From Streptomyces europaeiscabiei (GTDB lineage Bacteria; Actinomycetota; Actinomycetes; Streptomycetales; Streptomycetaceae), in NCBI RefSeq assembly GCF_036346855.1, contig NZ_CP107841.1, positions 2,291,001-2,355,000 of the forward strand: a stretch of 64,000 nucleotides of DNA, written 5' to 3'. Numbering within the stretch: the first letter of the stretch is position 1; every line of letters starts with the position of its first letter. Shown piece by piece: positions 1-9,175 of the stretch. The notes under the pieces are model-generated. The model saw nothing but the letters and a program-made list of their open reading frames with translations, had not been told where the DNA came from and searched no databases. The position numbers were made by a program, and so were the translations under genes.

Positions 1-1164
1 GAAGGCGTCAAGACCGGTGAGCGCCTTGCCCAGCACCAGTTGGTGCATTTCGACGGTGCCCTCGTAGGTGAGCACGGACTCCAGGTTCGTCGCGTGCCGC
101 ATCACCGGGTACTCGAGGGAGATTCCGTTCGCGCCGAGAATCGTGCGCGCGGTACGGCAGATCTCGATCGCCTCTCGTACGTTGTTCAGCTTGCCGAAAC
201 TGATCTGCTCGGGACGGAGCCGTCCCGCGTCCATCCGCCGCCCCAGATGGTGGGCGAGCAGAATCCCTTTGTGCAACTCGACCGCCATGTCGGCGAGTTT
301 GGCCTGGGTGAGCTGAAATCCGCCGATCGGCTTCCCGAACTGCTCCCGCGTCCTTGCGTATTCGACGGCCGACTCGAAACACGCCCGTGCGGCACCCATC
401 GAGCCCCACACGATTCCGTAGCGGGCATGCGAGAGACAACTCAGCGGCCCTTTCAGCCCCTTGACCTCCGGCAGTACGGCGTTTTCGGGCAACCGCACGT
501 CGTCCAGGACGAGTTCACTGGTGACGGAGGCGCGCAGGGACCACTTGTGCTTGATCTCCGGCGCGGAGAACCCGGCGGTGTCCGTGGGCACGACGAACCC
601 CCGGACGCCCTCCTCGGTCTGCGCCCACACCACGGCGACCCCGGCGACTGACCCGTTCGTGATCCACATCTTCCGCCCGTTCAGGACCCAGTCACCGCCG
701 TCCCGCTTGGCGTACGTACGCATGGACGCCGGGTCGGAGCCGTGGTCGGGCTCGGTGAGCCCGAAGCACCCGATGACCTCACCGGAGGCCATGCGCGGCA
801 GCCACGCCTGCTTCTGCTCCTCGCTCCCGAACCGGTGGATCGCGTACATGGCGAGCGACCCCTGCACGGACACCAGCGACCGGATCCCCGAGTCCGCGGC
901 CTCCAGCTCCAGACAGGCGAGCCCGTACTGCACCGCACTGGCCCCCGCGCAGCCGTACCCCTGGAGCGACATCCCCAGTGCCCCGATCGCCCCCAGTTCC
1001 CGGGCCAACTCCCTGACCCCGGGGAGCTCCCCCTGCTCGTACCACTCGGCGACATGTGGCAACACACGATCCGCCGCCCAACTCCGCACGGTGTCCCGTA
1101 CGGCGAGATCCTCGGGGTCGAGCAGCTCGTCGAGACCGAGAAAATCGGTGGGGTCGAAGCTCAT
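1..1164 (-). CDS. gcdH: Acyl-CoA dehydrogenase, glutaryl-CoA dehydrogenase type (3' end cut by window edge)
   Basis: This flavoenzyme would oxidatively decarboxylate glutaryl-CoA to crotonyl-CoA in lysine/tryptophan breakdown, passing electrons to ETF. 388 residues are visible with no stop, and the family is about 390-400 aa, so only a few C-terminal residues are missing. The FAD/substrate signature CFGLTEPDHGSD lies mid-protein. The C-terminal motif TYEGT carries the expected catalytic glutamate (about residue 368). The ATG at 1164 has a GGAGG eight bases upstream. The gene lies downstream of the MFS exporter on the same strand, but the 123-bp gap holds its own promoter-like sequence and a palindrome. 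The family is certain. The exact substrate is inferred from the strongly GcdH-like C-terminus, and another short-chain acyl-CoA remains possible. Confidence 0.85.
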   Translation of the reverse strand, partial: MSFDPTDFLGLDELLDPEDLAVRDTVRSWAADRVLPHVAEWYEQGELPGVRELARELGAIGALGMSLQGYGCAGASAVQYGLACLELEAADSGIRSLVSVQGSLAMYAIHRFGSEEQKQAWLPRMASGEVIGCFGLTEPDHGSDPASMRTYAKRDGGDWVLNGRKMWITNGSVAGVAVVWAQTEEGVRGFVVPTDTAGFSAPEIKHKWSLRASVTSELVLDDVRLPENAVLPEVKGLKGPLSCLSHARYGIVWGSMGAARACFESAVEYARTREQFGKPIGGFQLTQAKLADMAVELHKGILLAHHLGRRMDAGRLRPEQISFGKLNNVREAIEICRTARTILGANGISLEYPVMRHATNLESVLTYEGTVEMHQLVLGKALTGLDAF

Positions 1165-1189
1165 GGGGGGTACCTCCGGCTCATAAAAC

Positions 1190-1200
1190 TAGCGACGCTA
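1190..1200. promoter_or_regulatory. Palindrome TAGCGACGCTA over the acyl-CoA dehydrogenase promoter
   Basis: A perfect 5+1+5 inverted repeat lies about 25 bp upstream of the dehydrogenase start and overlaps a TAGTTT-like -10 hexamer read on the minus strand. Its position suits an operator for a local regulator such as a TetR- or GntR-family acyl-CoA sensor, but no such regulator gene is adjacent. The operator role is inference. Confidence 0.4.
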
Positions 1201-1238
1201 ATCACCGTACCCACCGTGCGCACCCTCCAAGGCCGATT

Positions 1239-1255
1239 GCGCGGTTCCCCCGCGC
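1239..1255 (-). terminator. Short GC hairpin downstream of the MFS exporter
   Basis: GCGCGG and CCGCGC form a 6-bp stem with a 5-base loop, 30-50 bp after the exporter stop codon. There is no clear U tract, so the terminator call is weak. Confidence 0.3.
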
Positions 1256-1287
1256 CCTGTGAGGGCCCTCTGGCCGCCCCACACGGC

Positions 1288-2898
1288 TCAGCGCACCGAC
1301 TCCGCACGCACGGGGGTCGGCGCCTTGGCCCCCCGCGGCCCCGGCACCTCCGCGGAAGCCCCGCACTCCATCCCCCGAGGCAGTCGCAGGGCCATCACCG
1401 CGCCCAGCACGAGCAGCGCCGCACTCACCAGCAGCGTCACATGCAGCCCGTGGACGAACGAGTCCCGGGCGGCGTGCCGCAGCGCCTCCCCCGAGGGCCC
1501 GCCCAACCGGTCGGCGACCTCGTACGCCTCGCCGAGCGAGTGCCCTGCGGCAGCGGAGGCCGAGCCGGGAACCCCCGGCACGGACGACAGCCCCGGCGCG
1601 TACGCCGCGTTCATCACACTCCCGAGGAGCGCGATCCCGATACCGGCGCCCAGCTGGTACGACGTCTCACCGATCGCCGCCGCCCCGCCCGCCGAGGACG
1701 CCGGCGCCTCGCTCAGCATCGACTCGTACGCGCCGAAGAGAGTCGTCTCCAGGCCGAAGCCCAGCAGGACGAACCCGGCGAGCAGCAGCCCCGCGTTGTC
1801 GTGGCGCCCCATGGCCGTCAGCAGGACGACCGCGAAGGCGGTGAGGCAGAAGCCGAGGCAGACCATGCGGCGTGGCCCGAAGCGGTGCAGCAGGTGGGAG
1901 CCGACGAGCCCGGCCGCCATGGCGGCGATGGTCAGCGGCAGCAGTCGCAGCCCCGTCTGCAGGGGGGACAGCCCGAGGACCAGCTGCAGATACTGCGCGG
2001 CGATCAGCTCCAGCCCCACCAGCGCGAGCATCGCGAGGACGATGCAGCCGACGGACGTGCTGAACGCGGGGCGCGCGAACATCCGCAGGTCGACCAGTGG
2101 ATGCGTCCTGCGCCGCTGCCGTCGTACGAACGCGATCAGCAGCCCTGCGCCGACGGCGAGCGCGAGCGCGGTGCCCGGGTCGAACGGCGGGTGTCCGCCG
2201 CCGAGCCGCTTCACGGCGAAGACGACGCCGAAGAGGCCGACAGCCGCCATCAGGGCGCCGACCACGTCCCAGGGGCCGTCGCGGTCGCCCGTCGACTCGG
2301 GCAGCAGCAGCCGTCCGATCGGCAGACCGACGAGCATCAGCGGGATGTTGACCAGGAAGACCGAGCCCCACCAGAAGTGCTCCAGCAGGAACCCGCCGAG
2401 CAGCGGTCCGACGGCCGCGCCCACCGCCGCTACCGCGCTCCAGATGCCGATGGCGAGCGCCCGCTCCCTCCGGTCGGGGAAGACCTGGCGCAGGATCGAC
2501 AGCGTCGCGGGCATGATCATCGCGCCGCCGACACCGAGCAGGGCGCGGGCCGCGATCAGGATCTGCGGGTTGTCCGCGCAGGCCGCGAGGCCGGAGGCGA
2601 CACCGAAGAGGGCGTATCCGAGAAGGAGGATCCTTCTGCGGCCGACCCGGTCGCCGAGGGTGCCGAAGAGGATCAGCAGCGAGGCGCAGACCAGCGGGTA
2701 GACGTCGACGATCCAGAGCAGCTCCATGCCACTCGGCTTGATGTCCTCGGTGACCGCGGGAACCGCCACGTGCAGCACGGTGGCGTCGACGGCGACGAGC
2801 AGCAGGCTGACGCACAGGACGACGAGGACGACCCAGCGGTTGGCACCGGCCCAGGCCTCCCGGCGGCGTCGCACAGCGGCCGTGGGCGTCCCGGACAT
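1288..2898 (-). CDS. MFS drug exporter, DHA2 (14-TMS) family
   Basis: This is a proton-driven multidrug efflux pump in the cytoplasmic membrane. The 536-aa length and regular hydrophobic segments fit the 14-helix DHA2/EmrB-QacA class. The loop motif GDRVGRRRI after helix 2 matches MFS motif A, and a glycine-rich, MPATLSI-containing helix matches the antiporter motif. The N-terminus is arginine-rich and cytosolic. An upstream in-frame start exists at 2964, but the ATG at 2898 has a GGAGG seven bases upstream and gives the usual short N-terminus. The neighbour upstream is divergent (mannosyltransferase). No dedicated regulator is adjacent, and the substrate cannot be told from sequence. Confidence 0.9.
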   Translation of the reverse strand: MSGTPTAAVRRRREAWAGANRWVVLVVLCVSLLLVAVDATVLHVAVPAVTEDIKPSGMELLWIVDVYPLVCASLLILFGTLGDRVGRRRILLLGYALFGVASGLAACADNPQILIAARALLGVGGAMIMPATLSILRQVFPDRRERALAIGIWSAVAAVGAAVGPLLGGFLLEHFWWGSVFLVNIPLMLVGLPIGRLLLPESTGDRDGPWDVVGALMAAVGLFGVVFAVKRLGGGHPPFDPGTALALAVGAGLLIAFVRRQRRRTHPLVDLRMFARPAFSTSVGCIVLAMLALVGLELIAAQYLQLVLGLSPLQTGLRLLPLTIAAMAAGLVGSHLLHRFGPRRMVCLGFCLTAFAVVLLTAMGRHDNAGLLLAGFVLLGFGLETTLFGAYESMLSEAPASSAGGAAAIGETSYQLGAGIGIALLGSVMNAAYAPGLSSVPGVPGSASAAAGHSLGEAYEVADRLGGPSGEALRHAARDSFVHGLHVTLLVSAALLVLGAVMALRLPRGMECGASAEVPGPRGAKAPTPVRAESVR

Positions 2899-3223
2899 GT
2901 ACCTACCTCCCAGATGCTCTCGCGTTCGGCGGTACCAACGGGGTGGGGACTCCCCGGCGGCCACGGCCCGGGAGGAGCGGCGTCCCGGACCCGCGCAACG
3001 AAAGGCGAGCGAGCCGACAGCGTACGCGAGTCCCGGCCGGTGAAAAGTGGCGGGTGTCTCATGGAAGCTTCATGTGACGTGTGGCATACACCACGCCCCG
3101 GGCCGTCCACCGGTCCTCCATGACTCCTTCATCACTCGTCCGTGGTTCGCCGGTCACCGTCCATCACGGACCACCACGTGACCGCGTCCCGGCCGGTTCC
3201 CGACTCCGCCGATAATCGAGCGC
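2899..3223. other. Intergenic region between divergent exporter and glycosyltransferase
   Basis: These 325 bp hold no convincing gene. They must contain the promoters of both flanking genes. A GATAAT hexamer at 3211-3216 sits eight bases before the GTG at 3224, the spacing expected for a leaderless transcript of the plus-strand gene. Confidence 0.5.
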
Positions 3224-4417
3224 GTGACCGATCTTGCTACGCGCCCGGCGCCGCCTCTCCCGAGACGGGCCGCCCCCGCACTCCTCGGGTACGCCGCCGT
3301 GCGCGCCCTGGGCCTCGTCGCCCTGGCCGTGTGGAGCGCGGCGCGCGACAAGAGCGCCCTGACGCTGCTGTCGGCCCGCTGGGACTCGCTCTGGTACACC
3401 CGCGTCGCCGAACTCGGTTACGGCTACGAGGTGCGCCTGCCGAACGGCGACATCCACTCGAACCTGGCCTTCTTCCCACTGCTCCCCTGGCTGGAGCGGG
3501 CGGTGTCGGCGGTGACCCCGCTGCCGTACGCCCACGCCGGTCTCGTCGTCGGCACGCTCGCCTCCTTCGCCGCGGCCTGGGGGATCTTCGCGGTCGCCGA
3601 CCACGTGTACGGGCGTCGGGTCGGCGTGTGCGCGGTGCTGCTGTGGGCCGTGCTGCCGGTCGGGATCGTGCAGTCGATGGCGTACACGGAGTCGCTGTTC
3701 ACCGCGTTGGCGGCCTGGTCGCTGTACGCCGTCCTGACCGGCCGCTGGGTGACGGCGGGCGCCCTGGCCGCCCTGGCCGGCCTGACCCGCCCCGTGGGGC
3801 TCGCGGTGGTCGCGGCGCTCTGGGCGGCGGCGATCGCGTCGTACCTGCGGGAACGGCGACACGCACCCGCTCCCGCGTCGGTACGGAACCGGAGTGCGGA
3901 GGCATCGAACGGCGCCCACCTCTGGCCGCGCGCCCTAGGGATGCTCCTCGCACCTCTGGGTGCCGCCGGTTACGTCCTGTGGGTCGGCCACCGCACGGGC
4001 AAGGGCCCGCTCGGATATCTCGACGTCCAGGCGGGCTGGCGCAACGGCTTCGACGGCGGCTACGCCTTCGCGCGTTTCGTCGCCGACAAGTTCACGTCGT
4101 TCCCGTCGGCCCTGGCGGGTGTCGGCCTGATCATCGGAGTGGCGTTGGTCATCTGGCTGTACGTGGTGTGCGTACGGCAGGGGCAGCCGCTGCCGTTGCT
4201 GGTCTACGCGGGGGTCGTCACCGCGCTGGCACTGTGCGCGTCGAGCTACTTCGGTTCGAAGCCCCGGCTGCTGATGCCCGCCTTCCCGCTGCTGCTGCCC
4301 CTCGCCCGGGCCCTCGCCGGAGCGCGTACACCCAGGTCAGCGACGATTGTCGGCGCGGTCGGGGTGGCGTCGGCGGTCTACGGGGCGTTCTGGCTGAATG
4401 GCTCGGGTCCGCCCTGA
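3224..4417 (+). CDS. Integral membrane mannosyltransferase, PIG-V/GT-C-like
   Basis: This 397-aa polytopic protein is probably a lipid-linked-sugar (polyprenyl-phosphate mannose type) glycosyltransferase acting on the outer face of the membrane. After the first helix the loop RWDSLWYTRVAELGYG resembles the PIG-V active-site loop with its acidic residue, followed by NLAFFPLLPWLERA. About nine to ten hydrophobic segments follow. The GTG start has no Shine-Dalgarno but a GATAAT -10 element eight bases upstream, so translation may be leaderless. It is monocistronic: 240 bp separate it from the next gene. The acceptor is unknown, and membership in the broader GT39-like GT-C fold is the alternative label. 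Confidence 0.75.
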   Translation: MTDLATRPAPPLPRRAAPALLGYAAVRALGLVALAVWSAARDKSALTLLSARWDSLWYTRVAELGYGYEVRLPNGDIHSNLAFFPLLPWLERAVSAVTPLPYAHAGLVVGTLASFAAAWGIFAVADHVYGRRVGVCAVLLWAVLPVGIVQSMAYTESLFTALAAWSLYAVLTGRWVTAGALAALAGLTRPVGLAVVAALWAAAIASYLRERRHAPAPASVRNRSAEASNGAHLWPRALGMLLAPLGAAGYVLWVGHRTGKGPLGYLDVQAGWRNGFDGGYAFARFVADKFTSFPSALAGVGLIIGVALVIWLYVVCVRQGQPLPLLVYAGVVTALALCASSYFGSKPRLLMPAFPLLLPLARALAGARTPRSATIVGAVGVASAVYGAFWLNGSGPP

Positions 4418-4656
4418 CCGGCCCGCGACGGGCAGCGAGCGAACGGGTAATTCCGCGCAAGCATTCGGTGAACGAATTCAAAAGGGCCGCAAAACGACTG
4501 CTCAGCATTAGGCCATGGAATTGAAGGTCGAGTGGCGCAACGATTCGTCATTCAGCAGAAATAAACATCAATATGAGAGCAATCCCACATCACGGCGTCA
4601 TCACAAAGCCGGTGATTCACGCCGCGCCGGAGCTCACTCGCTGTAACGTCGATTGG
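4418..4656. other. Intergenic, comparatively AT-rich promoter region
   Basis: This stretch is lower in GC than its surroundings. TAACGT at 4643-4648 is a good -10 candidate eight bases before the GTG at 4657. I see no gene here. Confidence 0.45.
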
Positions 4657-5709
4657 GTGCGTACCGAACTAAAGCCGACCCGTCTGGACCGGGTCTTCTC
4701 CAGGCTGGACCGTGAGCCGGAACGACCGGCCCACATCGATGTGCCGGTCATGACCCGGCACCGGGTGGTGCTCCTCGGCTCCACCCTGGCCTTCTACGTG
4801 GCCATCGTGTGGGCCGTCGTGATCACCTCGTGGCTGGTCCGGCTCGACTGGCAGATCATGTTCTTCCGGCCGTACCAGCAGTGGCAGCAGATCCACGCCT
4901 TCCTGGACTACTACGTCGTCCTGGGCCAGCGCGGCCCCACCGCCGTGATGGTCGCCGCGTGGCTGGGCTGGCGCTCCTGGAGACAGCACACCCTGCGCCC
5001 GATGCTCGCCCTCGGCGTCTCGCTGCTCCTGCTGAACATCACGGTCGGCGCCGCCAAGATCGGCATGGGGCGGCTCGGCCCGCACTACGCCACCGAGATC
5101 GGCGCCAACGAGATGTGGCTGGGCGGCGACATATTTCCTTCGGGACACACCGCCAACGCCGTGGTGACCTGGGGCATCCTGGCCTATCTGGCGTCGACGC
5201 CGAGAGCCAGACGCTGGCTGTCCGCACTGTCCGCCGTGATCTCGCTCGGCGTCGGTCTCACCACGGTCTACCTCGGTACGCACTGGTTGAGCGACGTCCT
5301 GCTGGGCTGGGCCGCCGGTCTGCTGATCATGCTGGCCCTGCCCTGGTTCGAGCCGCTGATCGCCCGCGCCGAGGCCTGGCTCTTCTCGCTGCGGGACACC
5401 TGGCGCGACCGCCGTACGGCGCCGGTGGCGGCACCCGCGCCGACACCCGTGCCGGCACCGGTGGCGGCGCCCACCGCGGTGGGCACGGCCTCGCTGCGGG
5501 GGCCCGGCGAGGAGCCCGCGACCGTCCGGGAGACCGGCATCGCGGCCCGCGCCGCACACTCCCCGATCGTGCCGCTGCATCTGTCCCCCGGACCTCATCT
5601 GACCAGGTCGGAGAGGGCCCCGGTCACCCCGACCGGCCCCCGGCGACCGCCTCACGCGGACCGGGTCGCGCACAACGCGACCTCGGCCCGGCCGGTCGCG
5701 GGAGGCTGA
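4657..5709 (+). CDS. PAP2-family membrane phosphatase
   Basis: This is a membrane phosphatidic-acid or undecaprenyl-pyrophosphate-type phosphatase of about 350 aa. Six hydrophobic helices lie in the first two thirds. The three PAP2 catalytic motifs are KIGMGRLGP, PSGHTAN and the THWLSDVLLG block, with the active-site histidines in the second and third. The last 100 residues are an Ala/Pro/Arg-rich, probably cytosolic tail with no recognisable domain. An upstream in-frame ATG at 4573 would add 28 residues but has no ribosome site. The GTG at 4657 sits eight bases after a TAACGT -10 box, suggesting a leaderless start. A strong terminator follows. The substrate lipid is not determinable. Confidence 0.85.
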   Translation: MRTELKPTRLDRVFSRLDREPERPAHIDVPVMTRHRVVLLGSTLAFYVAIVWAVVITSWLVRLDWQIMFFRPYQQWQQIHAFLDYYVVLGQRGPTAVMVAAWLGWRSWRQHTLRPMLALGVSLLLLNITVGAAKIGMGRLGPHYATEIGANEMWLGGDIFPSGHTANAVVTWGILAYLASTPRARRWLSALSAVISLGVGLTTVYLGTHWLSDVLLGWAAGLLIMLALPWFEPLIARAEAWLFSLRDTWRDRRTAPVAAPAPTPVPAPVAAPTAVGTASLRGPGEEPATVRETGIAARAAHSPIVPLHLSPGPHLTRSERAPVTPTGPRRPPHADRVAHNATSARPVAGG

Positions 5710-5751
5710 CACGAGACAGCGGGGCCGGTACGCACCACCCATGCCCCGCAC

Positions 5752-5788
5752 GGTGAAGGCCCGGCTCTCCGAGAGCCGGGCCTTCACC
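5752..5788. terminator. Bidirectional terminator hairpin
   Basis: A perfect 18-bp inverted repeat with one central base lies between the convergent PAP2 and I78 genes, so it can serve both strands. Confidence 0.85.
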
Positions 5789-5814
5789 CGTCCTGGACCT
5801 GACGACGCCTGCTC

Positions 5815-6030
5815 TCAGCCCTTCCAGGCGCGCCTCACCCGGCCGTCCTCGACCTCGAGGTTGAGCCGGCCGAAGCGGTACTCCATGGTGATGATCGCGC
5901 CCGGCGGCAGCTTTCTGACAGTGGACCAGCCGCGTTCCGCGGCTCGGCGCTCGGCGTTCGGCGCCTCCAGTCCGACGTACGCGTCGGGGTCGTCCCGGGG
6001 CTCTTCGGGCGGGGTGGGGATGGGTGCCAT
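5815..6030 (-). CDS. Small I78-family peptidase-inhibitor-like protein
   Basis: This 71-aa protein ends in a compact domain, GWSTVRKLPPGAIITMEYR, followed by NLEVEDGRVRRAWKG. It resembles the I78/potato-inhibitor-like fold, in which the bottom strands place a flexible loop into a protease. There is no signal peptide, so it is probably cytosolic. An in-frame GTG at 6039 would add three residues, and neither start has a clear ribosome site. It is convergent with the PAP2 gene and divergent from ctaD. The physiological protease target is unknown, and the call rests on overall pattern. Confidence 0.7.
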   Translation of the reverse strand: MAPIPTPPEEPRDDPDAYVGLEAPNAERRAAERGWSTVRKLPPGAIITMEYRFGRLNLEVEDGRVRRAWKG

Positions 6031-6407
6031 GACCGCCACGGTAGGCGGCCGGAGGCCCGCTGTCCTCCCGCAGTCACGCTTCTGTCACAGAACCACGACA
6101 CGCGTTTCGGCCCAACTCAGTCACACGTACGAGCGGTTCCTTACGCCTTCCGCGTGCTGCCGAACGTAATTCCCGCCCACTTCGGCACCATCGCGAATAG
6201 CCCGTCGGAAAGCATGTCCGGGACGCGGTGTGTCCGGTGCATGTCCAGCCTTTTCCCACTGATTCCCGGACGGCTCCCGAAGCCCCCACCTCATGGGAAA
6301 TACACGGTTCCCGCACACTTTCCCCGTACGCCCCTGTCGGGGCGACCGGGGCGCGAGCATCATGGCGTGCGGCACGGGCCCAGGACGCGGCAGCGAAGGG
6401 GCGAGCG
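6031..6407. other. Divergent intergenic region upstream of ctaD
   Basis: These 377 bp contain no supportable gene. The notable item is a perfect 6+1+6 palindrome TTCTGTCACAGAA at 6080-6092. Long reading frames through here are extensions of the ctaD frame. Confidence 0.5.
6080..6092. promoter_or_regulatory. Palindrome TTCTGTCACAGAA, candidate operator
   Basis: A perfect 13-bp inverted repeat lies 50 bp upstream of the small I78 gene and 315 bp upstream of ctaD. Its location in a divergent intergenic region fits a dimeric regulator site. The regulator is unknown. Confidence 0.35.
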
Positions 6408-8138
6408 ATGGGGACCGAGACCGTACAGGAGCCGGCACGACCCGTACGGACCAGGCAGCCGGGCCGGATCATGGTCGACTGGCTGACCACGACGGACCAC
6501 AAGAAGATCGGCCACCTCTACCTGGTCACGTCGTTCCTGTTCTTCCTGGCGGCCGGTCTGATGGCGCTGGTGATGCGCGCCGAACTGGCCCGGCCGGGCA
6601 CACAGATCGTGGACCACGAGCAGTTCAACCAGCTGTTCACGCTGCACGGCACGATCATGCTGCTGCTCTTCGCGACGCCGACCTTCGCCGGGTTCGCCAA
6701 CGAGATCATGCCGTTGCAGATCGGCGCGCCCGATGTCGCCTTCCCCCGGCTGAACATGCTGTCGTACTGGCTGTTCCTGTTCGGCGGGCTGATCGTGATG
6801 GGCTCGCTGCTGGTGCCGTCGGGGCCCGCCGACTTCGGCTGGTTCGCCTACGCGCCGCTGAACAGTCTGGAGCGGTCGCCGGGGATCGGGGCCGACATGT
6901 GGATCATGGGGCTGGCGCTCTCCGGCTTCGGGACGATCCTCGGCGCGGTGAACTTCCTGACCACGATCATCGGGATGCGCGCCCCCGGCATGACGATGTT
7001 CCGGATGCCGATCTTCACCTGGAACACGCTGTTCACGTCGATCCTGATCCTGATGGCGTTCCCGGTGCTCGCCGCGGCGCTCCTGGTCCTGGAGGCGGAC
7101 CGGCGGTTCGGCTCGCAGGTGTTCGACGCGGCCAACGGCGGGGCGCTGCTGTGGCAGCACCTGTTCTGGTTCTTCGGGCACCCCGAGGTCTACATCATCG
7201 CCCTCCCCTTCTTCGGGATCATCACGGAGATCATCCCGGTCTTCAGCCGCAAGCCGATCTTCGGCTATCTGACGCTGGTCGGGGCGACCATGGCGATCAC
7301 CGGACTGTCGGTGGTGGTGTGGGCGCACCACATGTTCGCCACGGGCGCGGTGCTGCTGCCGTTCTTCTCGTTCATGAGCTTCCTGATCGCCGTGCCGACG
7401 GGGGTGAAGTTCTTCAACTGGACGGGGACGATGCTGAAGGGCTCGCTGTCGTTCGAGACGCCGATGCTGTGGGCGACCGGTTTCCTGGTGTCGTTCCTGT
7501 TCGGCGGTCTGACGGGGGTGATCCTGGCGTCGCCGCCGATGGACTTCCACGTCACGGACTCGTACTTCGTGGTCGCGCACTTCCACTACGTCGTCTTCGG
7601 CACGGTCGTCTTCGCCACCTTCGCGGGGTTCTACTTCTGGTGGCCGAAGTTCACCGGGAAGATGCTCGACGAGCGGCTCGGCAAGATCCAGTTCTGGACG
7701 CTCTTCGTGGGCTTCCACACCACGTTCCTGGTGCAGCACTGGCTGGGCGCCGAGGGCATGCCCCGGCGGTACGCGGACTATCTGGCCGCCGACGGCTTCA
7801 CGGCCCTCAACACGCTCTCGACGATCGGCTCGTTCCTGCTGGGCATGTCCACGCTCCCGTTCCTCTACAACGTCTGGAAGACGTCCCGGTACGGCGTGCG
7901 GGTCGACGTCGACGACCCGTGGGGCTACGGCCGGTCGCTGGAGTGGGCGACCTCGTGTCCGCCACCGCGCCACAACTTCGTGACGCTGCCCCCGGTCCGC
8001 TCCGAGGCCCCGGCGTTCGACCTGCACCATCCGAGGTTCGCGGCGATCACACCGCCCCAGACCCGGAAGGGCCAGGAGAGGACGCCGCATCCCCGCTTCG
8101 GTCAAGAGCGGCCGACAGACGGTCCCGAAGGGTCCTGA
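6408..8138 (+). CDS. ctaD: Cytochrome c oxidase subunit I (aa3 type)
   Basis: This is the catalytic subunit of the terminal oxidase. It binds heme a and the heme a3-CuB centre and reduces O2 while pumping protons. It is 576 aa with about twelve membrane helices. [10 protein letters not shown] carries the CuB histidine, the proton-channel glutamate and the cross-linked tyrosine. HHMFATG holds two more CuB histidines, and [10 protein letters not shown] the heme a3/a ligands. ATG 6408 is chosen over upstream in-frame starts because AAGGGG precedes it and MGTETVQ is a typical N-terminus. ctaC, ctaE and the qcr genes are absent, so this is probably a second ctaD paralogue away from the main oxidase cluster. 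Its last 92 bp overlap the convergent WYL gene. Confidence 0.95.
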   Translation: MGTETVQEPARPVRTRQPGRIMVDWLTTTDHKKIGHLYLVTSFLFFLAAGLMALVMRAELARPGTQIVDHEQFNQLFTLHGTIMLLLFATPTFAGFANEIMPLQIGAPDVAFPRLNMLSYWLFLFGGLIVMGSLLVPSGPADFGWFAYAPLNSLERSPGIGADMWIMGLALSGFGTILGAVNFLTTIIGMRAPGMTMFRMPIFTWNTLFTSILILMAFPVLAAALLVLEADRRFGSQVFDAANGGALLWQHLFWFFGHPEVYIIALPFFGIITEIIPVFSRKPIFGYLTLVGATMAITGLSVVVWAHHMFATGAVLLPFFSFMSFLIAVPTGVKFFNWTGTMLKGSLSFETPMLWATGFLVSFLFGGLTGVILASPPMDFHVTDSYFVVAHFHYVVFGTVVFATFAGFYFWWPKFTGKMLDERLGKIQFWTLFVGFHTTFLVQHWLGAEGMPRRYADYLAADGFTALNTLSTIGSFLLGMSTLPFLYNVWKTSRYGVRVDVDDPWGYGRSLEWATSCPPPRHNFVTLPPVRSEAPAFDLHHPRFAAITPPQTRKGQERTPHPRFGQERPTDGPEGS

Positions 8139-9057
8139 TCGCCCCGGTCAGCTCCGCCGGTTCGACGACCTCGAAGTCGACGCCGGTCATCATCACGTGA
8201 ATGGCCATCACATCGAGGCTCGCGGCCCCGGTGCGCAGCAGACAGCTGTGCTCGTCGTGGGCCTCCAGGGTGCCCGCCGAGGGCGAGATCCGTTCGGCGG
8301 CCTCGTGCAGGGGCACCAGCAGCCGTACGACGGCGTGCGAGGCGTACACGCGTGTGGAGACGCCCTGGGAGACGTACGCGGCGAGATCCTCGGCCGGTGG
8401 CTCGCGGGGGACGAAGCGCGGGCCGTGCGGCGGCCTGGGCGTGACCCGGTCCACGCGGAAGGTGCGCCAGTCGGCGCGGTCGACGTCCCAGGCGACCAGG
8501 TACCAGCGGCGTTCGGTGCACACCAGGCGGTGCGGCTCGACGGTACGGCGGGTGGCGGTGCCGCCGTGGTCACGGTAGTCGAAGCGCAGCCGCTCGGCGT
8601 CCCGGCAGGCGTTCGCGAGCTCGGTGAGCACCGCCGGGTCGACCGCGGAGAGCTGGGGGCCGCGCAGCAGCGGCACGGTGAAGGCGTTCAGGGCGCCCAC
8701 CCGGCGGCGCAGCCGGTTCGGCAGTACCTGTTCGAGCTTGGCGAGGGCGCGTACGGAGGACTCGCCGATGCCGTCGATGCCCTGCCCGGCGGCCGAGCGC
8801 AGCCCGACGGCCACCGCGACCGCCTCCTCGTCGTCGAGGAGCAGCGGCGGCAGCTCGGCCCCGGCGCCGAGCTGGTAGCCGCCGCCCGTGCCGGGGCTGG
8901 CGTTGACGGGATAGCCCAGCTCACGCAGCCGGTCCACGTCACGGCGGACCGTGCGCGCGGTGACGCCGAGCCGGTCGGCCAGGTCCGCGCCGGACCATTC
9001 GCGGTGGGCCTGCAGCAGCGAGAGCAGTCGTAGCAGCCGTGCGGATGTCTCCAACAT
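8047..9057 (-). CDS. YafY-type transcriptional regulator (HTH plus WYL domain)
   Basis: This 336-aa DNA-binding regulator starts with a DeoR/HTH_11 winged helix (residues 1-60, with [20 protein letters not shown] as recognition region). A central WYL sensor domain ([22 protein letters not shown]) and a C-terminal WCX-like extension follow. WYL domains bind nucleic acid or nucleotide ligands. The gene is monocistronic, with ATG at 9057. The reading frame remains intact through the 92-bp overlap with the end of ctaD on the other strand, so mRNA 3' ends of the two genes would be complementary. The target genes are unknown, with ctaD or itself as candidates. Confidence 0.88.
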   Translation of the reverse strand: MLETSARLLRLLSLLQAHREWSGADLADRLGVTARTVRRDVDRLRELGYPVNASPGTGGGYQLGAGAELPPLLLDDEEAVAVAVGLRSAAGQGIDGIGESSVRALAKLEQVLPNRLRRRVGALNAFTVPLLRGPQLSAVDPAVLTELANACRDAERLRFDYRDHGGTATRRTVEPHRLVCTERRWYLVAWDVDRADWRTFRVDRVTPRPPHGPRFVPREPPAEDLAAYVSQGVSTRVYASHAVVRLLVPLHEAAERISPSAGTLEAHDEHSCLLRTGAASLDVMAIHVMMTGVDFEVVEPAELTGAIRTLRDRLSAALDRSGDAASSPGPSGSGAV

Positions 9058-9175
9058 GGGGCGAGTGTGTCAGCGGTCGCGGACAGCTTGTGTCCTCGAC
9101 CGCCGACGTCGGCTCGGCTCGGCAGCTCCGCTCGGCTCGGTGGCTCCGCCAGATCGGCCAGATCGGGCAGATCGG

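Noticed and set aside
742..3123. Very long plus-strand open frame (793 aa) opposite the MFS exporter
   Set aside because: It is the shadow of the real minus-strand genes caused by high GC. It crosses the intergenic regions and has no recognisable domain.
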